Shown one piece after another: positions 41,341 to 49,358 of a stretch of DNA of 64,000 nucleotides. Position numbers and translations under genes: made by a program. Location of the stretch: the NCBI RefSeq assembly GCF_001187725.1, contig NZ_LGIQ01000009.1:1368547-1432546 (forward strand), given 5' to 3'. The notes below the pieces were generated by a model that was given only the letters and a program-made list of their open reading frames with translations, was not told the DNA's origin and searched no databases. The DNA comes from Brevibacillus reuszeri (GTDB lineage: Bacteria > Bacillota > Bacilli > Brevibacillales > Brevibacillaceae). How positions within the stretch are numbered: position 1 is the stretch's first letter; every line of letters starts with the position of its first letter.

Positions 41341-42489
41341 CTATCTCGTGACGCCGCTCAACAGAAAGCGATGCAAACCGCCAATCAAGCATACTCCTGC
41401 CGTCACGAAAAAAGCGATAAAGTAGGAATGATGCCAGTTTTCCAGTAAGCCTGCCACAATCGGACTAAGTACAGCACCCACAGATAGAATCGCTGAATAA
41501 ATGCTAAACACACTTCCGTACTGCTCACGAGGTGAATGCGCAGTCAATATCGTCGCGAAGGCAGGGAACAACATCCCAAAACAGGCGCCCAAGAAAAACA
41601 TCATGACTTGAATGGGGACATGCCAGCCGATTGCCAGTACATACAACAGCAGGCTCAGCACCCCAAGTCCTGCAAAGGATCGCGTCTCAACCGGAACCCG
41701 ATAGAGCCAAAACTGGCTGAGAATCGCAAGTGCCCCCAAGCCTTTTAGACTAAACAATACACCTGTAACGGCTGGTGATAGCCCCTGCTTTTGAATGAGC
41801 AGCGGGACTTCATAAATAATAGTCCCCTGCGCGTAAATAATCGCAAACCCGCCCAAAAAGGCCGGATAGAGCAAGCGATTTTCCAATACGTGCGCGAGGC
41901 TGTGCTTGGCTGAGATTTTTGTTTGGTGTGGAGACGGATTACTTCCTTCTACTCGAACCGGGAGCATCAGCCAGGCAAAAACACCTGCGGCAATCATCAT
42001 ATAGCCGAGAATGACAAACGATTGTCCATAGCCGAATTGAACAGCCAAAAAGCTCCCTACGGCAGGTGACACTATGCCCGCTGTCGTGAGGACCAAACCT
42101 TTTTTGCCCATAATTTCGCCTTGTTCGAGTGCCGTTTTTCCCGTCTCCCCCAGCATCGCAGAACAAGCTGGTGAAACAAAGGCCATCAAAAAGCCGAGAC
42201 TCAGTCGAAATGCAAAAAAACCGGCCGTGTCTTGGACCACACCTTGCCCAATCAGCATAAATCCGGCGAGGATCAGTCCTCCAGCAATGAACCATTTTTT
42301 CGGAAAGCGATCTAAAAAAGGGCCTGCAATCAGATTTCCTGTCAAATTACTAACTGCATACCCACCCAAAACAAATCCGATCATCGCGGCGGACACACCC
42401 AAAATATTCAAGTACGGCGCAAGTAAAGGGGTTTGGGCGTGCATATCAAACGCTACCAGGAACAAGACAATAAACAGGAGAACCCTCAC
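41341..42489 (-). CDS. MFS transporter, 12 helices
   Basis: A 382-residue major facilitator with the motif-A-like loop after helix 2 ('GPFLDRFPKKWFIAGGLILA') and 'GLSPAVTGVLFSLKGLGALA' in the second half. The family direction is probably drug or metabolite export; no substrate can be named. I chose the GTG at 42489 with GGAAGGGA 6-8 nt upstream; the longer frame has no good ribosome site. It is followed by the Fur-boxed binding protein in the same orientation but behind a terminator, so a joint role in iron uptake is only possible. Confidence 0.85.
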   Translation of the reverse strand: MRVLLFIVLFLVAFDMHAQTPLLAPYLNILGVSAAMIGFVLGGYAVSNLTGNLIAGPFLDRFPKKWFIAGGLILAGFMLIGQGVVQDTAGFFAFRLSLGFLMAFVSPACSAMLGETGKTALEQGEIMGKKGLVLTTAGIVSPAVGSFLAVQFGYGQSFVILGYMMIAAGVFAWLMLPVRVEGSNPSPHQTKISAKHSLAHVLENRLLYPAFLGGFAIIYAQGTIIYEVPLLIQKQGLSPAVTGVLFSLKGLGALAILSQFWLYRVPVETRSFAGLGVLSLLLYVLAIGWHVPIQVMMFFLGACFGMLFPAFATILTAHSPREQYGSVFSIYSAILSVGAVLSPIVAGLLENWHHSYFIAFFVTAGVCLIGGLHRFLLSGVTR

Positions 42490-42748
42490 TGCATTCCCTT
42501 CCTCTCCACGACCTGTCAGTCTTTGTCCCAGTATATGAGAGAAGTCGTCCAAGTAGGATAGGAAAAGCCATGGGAAAAACCCGTAAAAAGGCTGGATTTC
42601 ATTTTCATATTCCCGTAATATTTTTCCTAGTACAAAAATTAGGCTTCAGGCAGGGTGGTGAAAGAACCGAGAGCTTCAATAAAAAAATCGTACCCCTTGA
42701 CCACATCCATATTAAAATCGCTTTTTGCGAAAGGCTGGTGTCATCGCT

Positions 42749-43273
42749 GTGAAGGTTCTTGAAACTGATCGATTAATTCTTCGCTGGCAAACCGTTGAGG
42801 ATGCACCTTTTATTCTCTCTCTTGTCAACGATCCCGCCTGGCTCCAATTTATAGGCGACCGCGGGGTTCGAACCGTAGAAGATGCACGGAATTATATTGT
42901 GAATAGCGCCATCTCGTATTACGAGCGATACGGATTTGGTTTTTATTTGACTGAGATAAAAGAAGGGAATGTCCCTATCGGTATTTGCGGTATGATCAAG
43001 CGGGACACGCTCGAGGATGTGGATATCGGCTTTGCTTTTCTACCCGATTATCGCGGCATGGGCTATGGTTATGAGGCTGCTTCAGCAGTACTTTCGTATG
43101 CAAGAGATGTTGTCGGCTTAAAGCGCCTGGTAGCCATCACTGATCAGGACAACCATGCATCTGGACGACTCCTTGAAAAAATCGGATTGCATGTAGAAGG
43201 AACCATTCAACTGGGGAACAATCCCGAAGAGTCGAAGCTGTTTGCCATTGATTTTCAGCCTGCTGCGCAGTAA
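42749..43273 (+). CDS. GNAT-family acetyltransferase
   Basis: A 174-residue GNAT protein of the RimJ/RimL-like type with 'LETDRLILRWQTVEDAPFIL' at the start. The acetyl-CoA-binding loop is 'LPDYRGMGYGYEAASAVLSY', and 'AITDQDNHASGRLLEKIGLH' near the end is also typical. It acetylates an amine; target unknown (N-terminal amino groups or small molecules). The GTG start at 42749 has AAAGG(CT)GG about 8 nt upstream. It may be co-transcribed with the SnoaL-like gene 14 nt downstream. Confidence 0.88.
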   Translation: MKVLETDRLILRWQTVEDAPFILSLVNDPAWLQFIGDRGVRTVEDARNYIVNSAISYYERYGFGFYLTEIKEGNVPIGICGMIKRDTLEDVDIGFAFLPDYRGMGYGYEAASAVLSYARDVVGLKRLVAITDQDNHASGRLLEKIGLHVEGTIQLGNNPEESKLFAIDFQPAAQ

Positions 43274-43287
43274 AAGGAGAATGCTTG

Positions 43288-43734
43288 ATGGATACAGCTA
43301 CAAACGCGATCCTCGATGATCTGGTTGCTGCCTTCTATACTGCTTTTACGAATAAAGATGGAATGAAGCCAAATGTAGCTATCATCTACCAGCTTTTTAT
43401 TCCTGAAGGCATGATTATAAAAAATACAGATGCTGCCCCTGTTGTGTACTCTCTCCAGCAATTTATTGAGCCAAGAGAGAAGCTATTAACCGATGGGGCA
43501 CTGGTCGATTTTGAGGAAGCAGAAACCTCTTCTGTCACTGAAATTTTCGGGAATATTGCTCATCGCTTCAGCCTCTATCGCAAATCCGGAGTGCTTTCTG
43601 GAGAGAGATTTGAAACAGAAGGGATGAAAACGATGCAGTTTATCTATACCCCAAATGGCTGGAGGTTCTGTTCTGTAGCTTGGAATGACGAAAAAAGTGG
43701 GGTAACGATTCCTGAGAAATATCGAAACCGGTGA
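43288..43734 (+). CDS. SnoaL/DUF4440-like protein
   Basis: A 148-residue soluble protein of the NTF2-like cone fold by its pattern: helix 'AILDDLVAAFYTAFTNKDG', 'YQLFIPEGMIIKN' and beta strands including 'KTMQFIYTPNGWRFCSVAW'. No catalytic dyad is obvious. The family includes isomerases, hydratases and binding proteins; the role is unknown. The ATG has AAAGGAG 8 nt upstream. It follows the GNAT gene closely and ends before a strong terminator. Confidence 0.75.
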   Translation: MDTATNAILDDLVAAFYTAFTNKDGMKPNVAIIYQLFIPEGMIIKNTDAAPVVYSLQQFIEPREKLLTDGALVDFEEAETSSVTEIFGNIAHRFSLYRKSGVLSGERFETEGMKTMQFIYTPNGWRFCSVAWNDEKSGVTIPEKYRNR

Positions 43735-43743
43735 TAGGAAATA

Positions 43744-43772
43744 GCCCGAGGTTGTTTGCCTCGGGTCTTTTG
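43744..43772 (+). terminator. Terminator after the SnoaL-like gene
   Basis: CCCGAGG / CCTCGGG with a 7-nt loop followed by TCTTTTG. Confidence 0.75.
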
Positions 43773-43788
43773 TTCACATCCATGAAGA

Positions 43789-44112
43789 TTAAAAAGTATG
43801 AACTCTCTCCATCGCTTTCTGTCTGAAGAACAGAAAAAGTGGCAGGGAAAATGACAGCCCGATCGTAAGTGTCGCGACAACATAGATCCATGCATGCCTG
43901 ATCTGATGTTTTTTCGTTTCTTGATAGAGAAAGCAAAAAAAGACGACACAGCAGATGAGAAAATCAGTGGCAAAAAAAGAGGAGATATCGTTTGCGAACA
44001 ATTGGGATACAAGAAGCTTGGAGTCTAAGCCGTTGGTCTGCAAAAACGGAATGAAATGACTATATGGCAGAATTGCTCCTATGATGGCGAGCATCAAATA
44101 GATAGCCTTCAC
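43789..44112 (-). CDS. DUF2834-family small membrane protein
   Basis: A 107-residue protein with three hydrophobic helices (about 4-24, 46-66 and 74-95) and conserved 'AIIGAILPYSHFIPFL' and 'DLFANDISSFFATD'-type segments (here 'LFANDISSFFATDFLI'), typical of DUF2834. Function unknown. The ATG has a GGAAGCGGTATCGAGGTG stretch upstream. It lies downstream of the GNAT gene on the same strand with a gap of 25 nt, so the two may be co-transcribed. Confidence 0.8.
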   Translation of the reverse strand: MKAIYLMLAIIGAILPYSHFIPFLQTNGLDSKLLVSQLFANDISSFFATDFLICCVVFFCFLYQETKKHQIRHAWIYVVATLTIGLSFSLPLFLFFRQKAMERVHTF

Positions 44113-44137
44113 CTCGATACCGCTTCCTTTCTCTTTT

Positions 44138-44611
44138 TTAGATCCTGATTACGAATTGTACACGGTCATTTCCATGGCCGTCGTAGTTGGTCGTGACCCG
44201 AACACCGTCAACGATTTTATCACCTTCCTCCACCTCAAAGCCCAATTTACTATGGAACTGGATTGAGCCTTTATTCACAGGTGATGTAATGCAGCGGACG
44301 GTATGACAGCCGCGTAGCTTTACCTCTTTAAAGAACATCTGGTACAATTCCTTGCCAACCCCATCTCCTCGCCTGTCAGGATGAACCCCGACGAAGTGGA
44401 TATACGCCTCTTCGGGCTTCGTTTGAGATAGGAAGCCGATGAGAAAAGCGATGATCTCCCCCTCTGCTTCCATTACAAAGCTAGTTGGCTGAAAATGAAC
44501 AAAAAACAGCTTGGGAAGCATATCCGACATTTGCCGACCGCCCCACCAGTCGTTTATAACCGCAATCACTTTCGTATAATCCTGCTCATTGGCGTTTCTG
44601 ATCTGCCCCAT
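44138..44611 (-). CDS. GNAT-family acetyltransferase
   Basis: A 157-residue GNAT protein. The acetyl-CoA loop is in 'GVHPDRRGDGVGKELYQMFF', and the C-terminal 'NKGSIQFHSKLGFEVEEGDK' is typical. It likely acetylates a small molecule or peptide amine, substrate unknown. The ATG has GAGGAGGAAGAGC 4-9 nt upstream. It is unrelated in sequence to the GNAT gene at 42749 beyond the family motif. Confidence 0.88.
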   Translation of the reverse strand: MGQIRNANEQDYTKVIAVINDWWGGRQMSDMLPKLFFVHFQPTSFVMEAEGEIIAFLIGFLSQTKPEEAYIHFVGVHPDRRGDGVGKELYQMFFKEVKLRGCHTVRCITSPVNKGSIQFHSKLGFEVEEGDKIVDGVRVTTNYDGHGNDRVQFVIRI

Positions 44612-44776
44612 GCTCTTCCTCCTCTATGGACAATCCAATCACATCCAAATTATACCATGCAGCAAAGCTCACAAAACATCCGTGAATAGCAATTTGTTTC
44701 AATCTCGGGGATTTTTGATACGTGATACGCCCTTCGCATTGCGCAGGTGAAACAGCGAGCAGTCTGTACTTGTAGA

Positions 44777-44812
44777 TAAAAAAAGAGCCTCACAATAGTT
44801 GTGAGACCCTCA
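44777..44812 (-). terminator. Terminator of prfC
   Basis: Minus-strand GAGGGTCTCACAA / TTGTGAGGCTC with a 4-nt loop and TTTTTTT. It begins 12 nt after the prfC stop. Confidence 0.85.
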
Positions 44813-44823
44813 TCATACGTCAT

Positions 44824-46422
44824 TTAAGATTGAACAGCTTTTAGCCCGAGAGAGCTTTCGTGGAACTTGACGTTAGAGTATTTGTCCATTGCCACACGCA
44901 GCTGGTATTCACTTTCAAACAGCATAACAGGACGGCCGTAGCGATCAGTTACGGTCTTGTTTTTAAGTACATCCAGTTCTGCCTTATCCCCTTCAAGCCA
45001 ACGAGCGATCTGATATGGCATCCGCGTCAGCATGATCTCTACGCCATACTCAGCTTTCAGGCGGTACTCGAGAACCTCAAACTGGAGCACCCCTACCACA
45101 CCCAGGATTAATTCTTCCATCGGATAGGTACGGAAGAGCTGAACGGTTCCTTCTTCGGTCAATTGCATGATCCCTTTTTGGAACTGCTTGTGTTTCATCG
45201 CGTCTTTTACCATTACCTTGGAGAAAAACTCTGGCGAGAAGTGAGGCATCTCTTCGTACTCGAACGATTGTCCAACACAGAGCGTATCGCCAATTTGGAA
45301 GATGCCCGGATCAAACAACCCGATCACATCACCAGCAAACGATTCCTCGACAATCTCCCTGTCTTGCGCCATAAATTGTACTGGCTGGGCAAGCTTAATA
45401 TCTTTACCCAAACGAACGTGCTTAACCGCCATTCCACGCTCGAATTTTCCGGAGCAAATACGCAAGAACGCAATTCGGTCACGGTGTGCCGGATTCATAT
45501 TCGCCTGGATTTTGAAAATGAAGCCAGAAAACGCATTCGTATACGGATCAATCATGCCAGCAGAGCTTTTCTTGGCAGAAGGTGCTGGTGCCATTTGTAA
45601 AAAGTTGTCCAGGAAGGTCTGCACGCCGAAATTGTTAATCGCACTACCGAAAAAGACGGGAGTTAGCTGTCCTTGGTTAATTAGCTCCGGGTCGTATTCA
45701 TCACCGGCAACGTCAAGCAGTGAGATTTCATCCTGAAGCTGCTGCCAGAGATCCGGACCCACTCGATCGCCGATCAATGAATCTTCTGCTCCCTCTACAG
45801 GGAAAAAGGAAATATCTTCGTGCTGAGTGCCTGTTTGATACAGCTCAACTCGCGATTTCATCCGATCGAATACACCGCTGAAATAACTGCCCATGCCGAT
45901 CGGCCAGTTCATCGGGTACGAACGAATTCCGAGTACGCGCTCAATCTCTTCCAAAAGCTCGAACGGGTCTTTTCCGTGACGGTCCAGCTTGTTCACAAAG
46001 GTAAAGATCGGGATTCCACGCATCCGACAAACCTTGAACAGCTTGATCGTTTGCGCCTCTACCCCTTTTGCCACGTCGATAATCATCACAGCTGCATCCG
46101 CTGCTGTCAGCGTACGATACGTATCTTCACTGAAATCTTGGTGACCAGGCGTATCCAAAATGTTGATGTGGTGCCCGTTGTATTCAAAATCCATCGCACT
46201 GGAGGTTACGGAGATTCCGCGCTTTTTTTCGATCTCCATCCAGTCGGAGGTAGCGTGCTTGGAATTCTTGCGTCCTTTGACCACTCCTGCCTCACGGATC
46301 GCTCCACCGTAATAAAGCAGCTTTTCTGTCATTGTTGTTTTACCGGCGTCCGGGTGGGAGATGATCGCAAAGGTACGTCGTTTTGCTATTTCATTTTCCC
46401 ATTGGGAATTGGTTTGACTCAT
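44824..46422 (-). CDS. prfC: Peptide chain release factor 3
   Basis: A 532-residue translational GTPase that recycles RF1/RF2 after termination. The GTPase motifs are G1 'SHPDAGKTT', G3 'DTPGHQDF' and G4 'NKLD', and the C-terminal domain has 'FQKGIMQLTEEGTVQLFR', a segment diagnostic of RF3. The ATG at 46422 has AGGAGA 6 nt upstream; the longer frame to 46485 lacks a good site. It is a single gene with its own terminator. Confidence 0.95.
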   Translation of the reverse strand: MSQTNSQWENEIAKRRTFAIISHPDAGKTTMTEKLLYYGGAIREAGVVKGRKNSKHATSDWMEIEKKRGISVTSSAMDFEYNGHHINILDTPGHQDFSEDTYRTLTAADAAVMIIDVAKGVEAQTIKLFKVCRMRGIPIFTFVNKLDRHGKDPFELLEEIERVLGIRSYPMNWPIGMGSYFSGVFDRMKSRVELYQTGTQHEDISFFPVEGAEDSLIGDRVGPDLWQQLQDEISLLDVAGDEYDPELINQGQLTPVFFGSAINNFGVQTFLDNFLQMAPAPSAKKSSAGMIDPYTNAFSGFIFKIQANMNPAHRDRIAFLRICSGKFERGMAVKHVRLGKDIKLAQPVQFMAQDREIVEESFAGDVIGLFDPGIFQIGDTLCVGQSFEYEEMPHFSPEFFSKVMVKDAMKHKQFQKGIMQLTEEGTVQLFRTYPMEELILGVVGVLQFEVLEYRLKAEYGVEIMLTRMPYQIARWLEGDKAELDVLKNKTVTDRYGRPVMLFESEYQLRVAMDKYSNVKFHESSLGLKAVQS

Positions 46423-46597
46423 CTTCATTCTCCTGTCATTCGAATAAGTAGCCACTATCTTTACTTTAACGATTATACAAGACAACTGCGTACTGCATCC
46501 ACCTAGTAATTTTTCTTCAATCAGTTATAATATTAGTAGTAAAAATTTTTTGACTGATTTTCCACCCTACATATACCCAAATAATAGGAGGGACCTC

Positions 46598-48118
46598 ATG
46601 ACAACAAGCATCGAAACAAGTGCAACCGCTTTCCGAAGCTATGTGAAAAAGATGACAAGCTACAATCAAGCACTCGCTGTTCTTCACTGGGACAAAGCGA
46701 CACAAGCGCCCCGCAAAGGAATGGAAGCCCGCTCTGAAATCATCGGCACACTCGCTGGCGAGCAATTCAAGCTAGCAACCTCCAAGGAAATGGAGCAATT
46801 TTTAGTAGAGCTGAGCGAGCCAGCCACCCTCGAAGCCCTTGACGAAATTACCCGTCACACTGTTCTCGAGTGCAAAAAAGAATTTGACCGCAACAAGCGT
46901 ATCCCGGCAGAACGCTATCAGGAATTTGTCGTTCTCACGTCCAACGCAGAGACCGTTTGGGAGGAAGCGCGTGAGAAAAACGATTTCTCTCTGTTCCAGC
47001 CTTATTTGCAAAAAATCGTAAACTTCCAGCTCGAATTTATCGAGTATTGGGGAAATGACGGAAAAAACAAATACAACACCCTGTTGGACTTGTATGAGCC
47101 AGGAATGACAGTTGATCAGCTGGACCCGATTTTTGCTACCTTGCGTGAAAAAACCGTCAAGCTCGTTGCAGCTATTGCGGAATCCCCGAACAAACCGGAC
47201 ACTTCCTTCCTGACCAAAAACTTCCCGATTTCGGAGCAGGACGCATTCAGCCGCTTTATTCTCGAGCGCATCGGTTACGATTTCAATGCAGGCCGCATGG
47301 ACCGCAGCGTACATCCCTTCTGCACGACCTTTAACCCAGGCGATGTACGGATCACAACCCGTTTTAGCGAAAATGATTTTAACTCAGCCCTGTTCAGCTG
47401 CATTCATGAAGCAGGACACGCTATGTACGAGCAAAACATCAATCCTGAGCTGCTCTTCACAACCCTGTGTGATGGTACCTCCATGGGTATTCACGAATCG
47501 CAATCTCGCTATTGGGAAAACATGGTCGGACGCAGCCTGCCGTTCTGGAAACATTTCTTTGCTGACCTGCAAAAAGCTTTCCCTGCGCAATTCGAGGGGG
47601 TTAGCGTAGAAGATTTCTACCGTGCGATTAATGAAGTAACACCTTCGTATATTCGTACAGAAGCAGATGAATTGACGTACAATCTGCACATCATGATTCG
47701 CTACGAAATCGAAAAGGGCCTGATTAACCAGACGATTGAGGTTGCTGATCTACCGAAGATCTGGAATGAAAAAATGAAGGAATATCTTGGCGTAGTGCCT
47801 CCTACAGATACACTCGGCGTCTTGCAGGATGTTCACTGGTCCGGCGGCAGCTTTGGCTATTTCCCAACCTATTCGCTCGGTAACGTATATGCTGCTCAGT
47901 TTACCCACGTTATGGAGCAAGAAATCAACGGCTACAACGAGTTGGTAGCAAACGGAGATTTCGCTCCGATTCGCGCATGGCTAAAAGACAAAATTCATCA
48001 ATATGGTAAAATGAAAAGCCCACGTGAACTTGTTTCCGCGATCACGGGTGAAGGTACAAATGCTACCTACTTGATGAATTACCTGGAGAAAAAATATAGC
48101 GAGATTTACAAGCTGTAG
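46598..48118 (+). CDS. M32-family metallocarboxypeptidase
   Basis: A 506-residue zinc carboxypeptidase of the M32 (thermostable carboxypeptidase Taq) family. It carries HExxH as 'IHEAGHAMYEQ', 'GIHESQSRYWENMVGRS' with the third ligand Glu, and 'PSYIRTEADELTYNLHIMIR'. It trims C-terminal residues of peptides in the cytosol. The ATG at 46598 has AGGAGGGAC 5 nt upstream; the in-frame extension upstream is not needed. Length and motifs match Bacillales homologues. A terminator follows. Confidence 0.94.
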   Translation: MTTSIETSATAFRSYVKKMTSYNQALAVLHWDKATQAPRKGMEARSEIIGTLAGEQFKLATSKEMEQFLVELSEPATLEALDEITRHTVLECKKEFDRNKRIPAERYQEFVVLTSNAETVWEEAREKNDFSLFQPYLQKIVNFQLEFIEYWGNDGKNKYNTLLDLYEPGMTVDQLDPIFATLREKTVKLVAAIAESPNKPDTSFLTKNFPISEQDAFSRFILERIGYDFNAGRMDRSVHPFCTTFNPGDVRITTRFSENDFNSALFSCIHEAGHAMYEQNINPELLFTTLCDGTSMGIHESQSRYWENMVGRSLPFWKHFFADLQKAFPAQFEGVSVEDFYRAINEVTPSYIRTEADELTYNLHIMIRYEIEKGLINQTIEVADLPKIWNEKMKEYLGVVPPTDTLGVLQDVHWSGGSFGYFPTYSLGNVYAAQFTHVMEQEINGYNELVANGDFAPIRAWLKDKIHQYGKMKSPRELVSAITGEGTNATYLMNYLEKKYSEIYKL

Positions 48119-48135
48119 TTTTATTTTTCTCACGC

Positions 48136-48168
48136 AAAGCGCTCCTTTTTTGTAGGGGGCGCTTTTTC
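48136..48168 (+). terminator. Terminator of the M32 gene
   Basis: AAGCGCTCC / GGGGGCGCTTTTT with a short T-rich loop. From here to 48383 I see no gene. Confidence 0.7.
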
Positions 48169-48383
48169 GTATGAGCAAGGGTATCCTCTTGCTTCTACTT
48201 TCCAGCCACAAGAATATGAGGGTTTTCTGAGTGGATCGTTTGAATGAACCTGAAATCGCTTCCTTTTTGTTCACGTTCTATCCACTGTTTCTTCACTTTC
48301 TTTTCACACTTTACCAACCACAAGCACACAAAACAGGAGTATGATGAGCATGTAAAACATTACCACTAAGTGAGGGATTCAAA

Positions 48384-48527
48384 ATGATGCAGTCATTGTC
48401 ACGCTGGTTGTGGGGCAACGAAAAGCATGAAGTAATGTCGTTTGAGGAAAAGAAGTACGTTCGCAATGAAATGGATCAGTTCATGGTGAATCAGCCTGAA
48501 CCAATCGTGCCATATCCTCAGCTGTAA
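48384..48527 (+). CDS. Small soluble protein, 47 aa
   Basis: A 47-codon ORF (MMQSLSRWLWGNEKHEVMSF ...) with a Trp-rich amphipathic head, a charged middle and a Pro-rich end 'EPIVPYPQL'. A TGAGGGA site lies 6 nt before the ATG and a strong hairpin terminator begins 9 nt after the stop, so it looks like a complete gene. I recognise no family. An amphipathic head could lie on a membrane. Confidence 0.6.
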   Translation: MMQSLSRWLWGNEKHEVMSFEEKKYVRNEMDQFMVNQPEPIVPYPQL

Positions 48528-48535
48528 GAACTGTG

Positions 48536-48561
48536 AGCTGCCCTAATCGGCAGCTTTTTTT
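48536..48561 (+). terminator. Terminator of the 47-codon gene
   Basis: AGCTGCC / GGCAGCT with a 6-nt loop followed by TTTTTTT. Confidence 0.85.
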
Positions 48562-48620
48562 GCGTTTTCGTGAAAGCGCTCACTGATGTGCTACAATGTG
48601 CTGAAAGGGAGGAACTCACG

Positions 48621-49199
48621 ATGGTTGATTTTATGGAAAAATGGCTGCCTACCTACATCCGCCGCGACTTGGCGGTTTTATTTTGTGGAATTAACCCTGG
48701 CAGAGTTTCGGCGACTGCCGGGTACCACTATGCGAATCCAGCCAATCTCTTTTGGCGAGGTTTGTTCGAGGGTGGTCTCACACCTCGCAAATTACTGCCT
48801 GAGGAAACATCCTCTTTGCTCGATTACAACTACGGCATTACTGATCTCGTATCGCGTCCTACGCGCTCCTCAACAGAATTGCGTGAGGATGATTATGCGA
48901 CAGGTGCAGCTCATTTCGTCCAGATGATCCAAACCTACCGTCCGCGAGTCATCTGTTTTAACGGGATTACAGCCTTTCGCCATGCCACTGGACAAAAAAA
49001 AGAAGCCGTTACGCTTGGCCTCCAGCCAGAGCAAGCCTTTGGTACGGACGATTGGAAGGGCAGCTACGTGTTTGTCATTCCCTCCACCAGTGGTGCTAAC
49101 GCCTCGTTTACGCGCGAGGAACGCATCGCCAAATTCGGGGAACTGAGCGTATTTTTGCGTAGAAAAGACTGGCATCCCCTTCCCGATCCACAAAAGTAA
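48621..49199 (+). CDS. mug: Mismatch-specific (G:T/U) DNA glycosylase, Mug/TDG type
   Basis: A 192-residue uracil-DNA-glycosylase-fold enzyme. The catalytic motif is 'LFCGINPG' (GINPG), and the second loop is 'VIPSTSGANA', both characteristic of Mug/TDG. It removes uracil or thymine from mispairs with guanine. The ATG at 48621 has GGGAGG 8 nt upstream; the upstream in-frame start is poorer. No other repair gene is adjacent. A terminator-like structure at 49285-49339 follows. Confidence 0.9.
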   Translation: MVDFMEKWLPTYIRRDLAVLFCGINPGRVSATAGYHYANPANLFWRGLFEGGLTPRKLLPEETSSLLDYNYGITDLVSRPTRSSTELREDDYATGAAHFVQMIQTYRPRVICFNGITAFRHATGQKKEAVTLGLQPEQAFGTDDWKGSYVFVIPSTSGANASFTREERIAKFGELSVFLRRKDWHPLPDPQK

Positions 49200-49284
49200 T
49201 GTCGTAGTGTCACAACTGCCGCCAGATTCGTATAATGACAGTATGTGTACCAACTGATTTGCGAGAAGCCAGCCCACTATAATG

Positions 49285-49339
49285 AAAGGCCCTTGCACAG
49301 AGAGCTCGTCATCTTCAGCTCTTATGCTTGGGCCTCTTT
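49285..49339. terminator. Compound hairpin between mug and yitJ
   Basis: Outer arms AAAGGCCC and GGGCCTcTTT enclose a second stem AGAGCT / AGCTCT. It lies between the convergent genes, only 20 nt after yitJ, with T runs of 3-4 on each side. Confidence 0.6.
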
Positions 49340-49358
49340 CACTCGTATATGGATATGG

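Noticed and set aside
45820..46506. 228-codon plus-strand frame opposite prfC
   Set aside because: Antisense shadow of a conserved GTPase.
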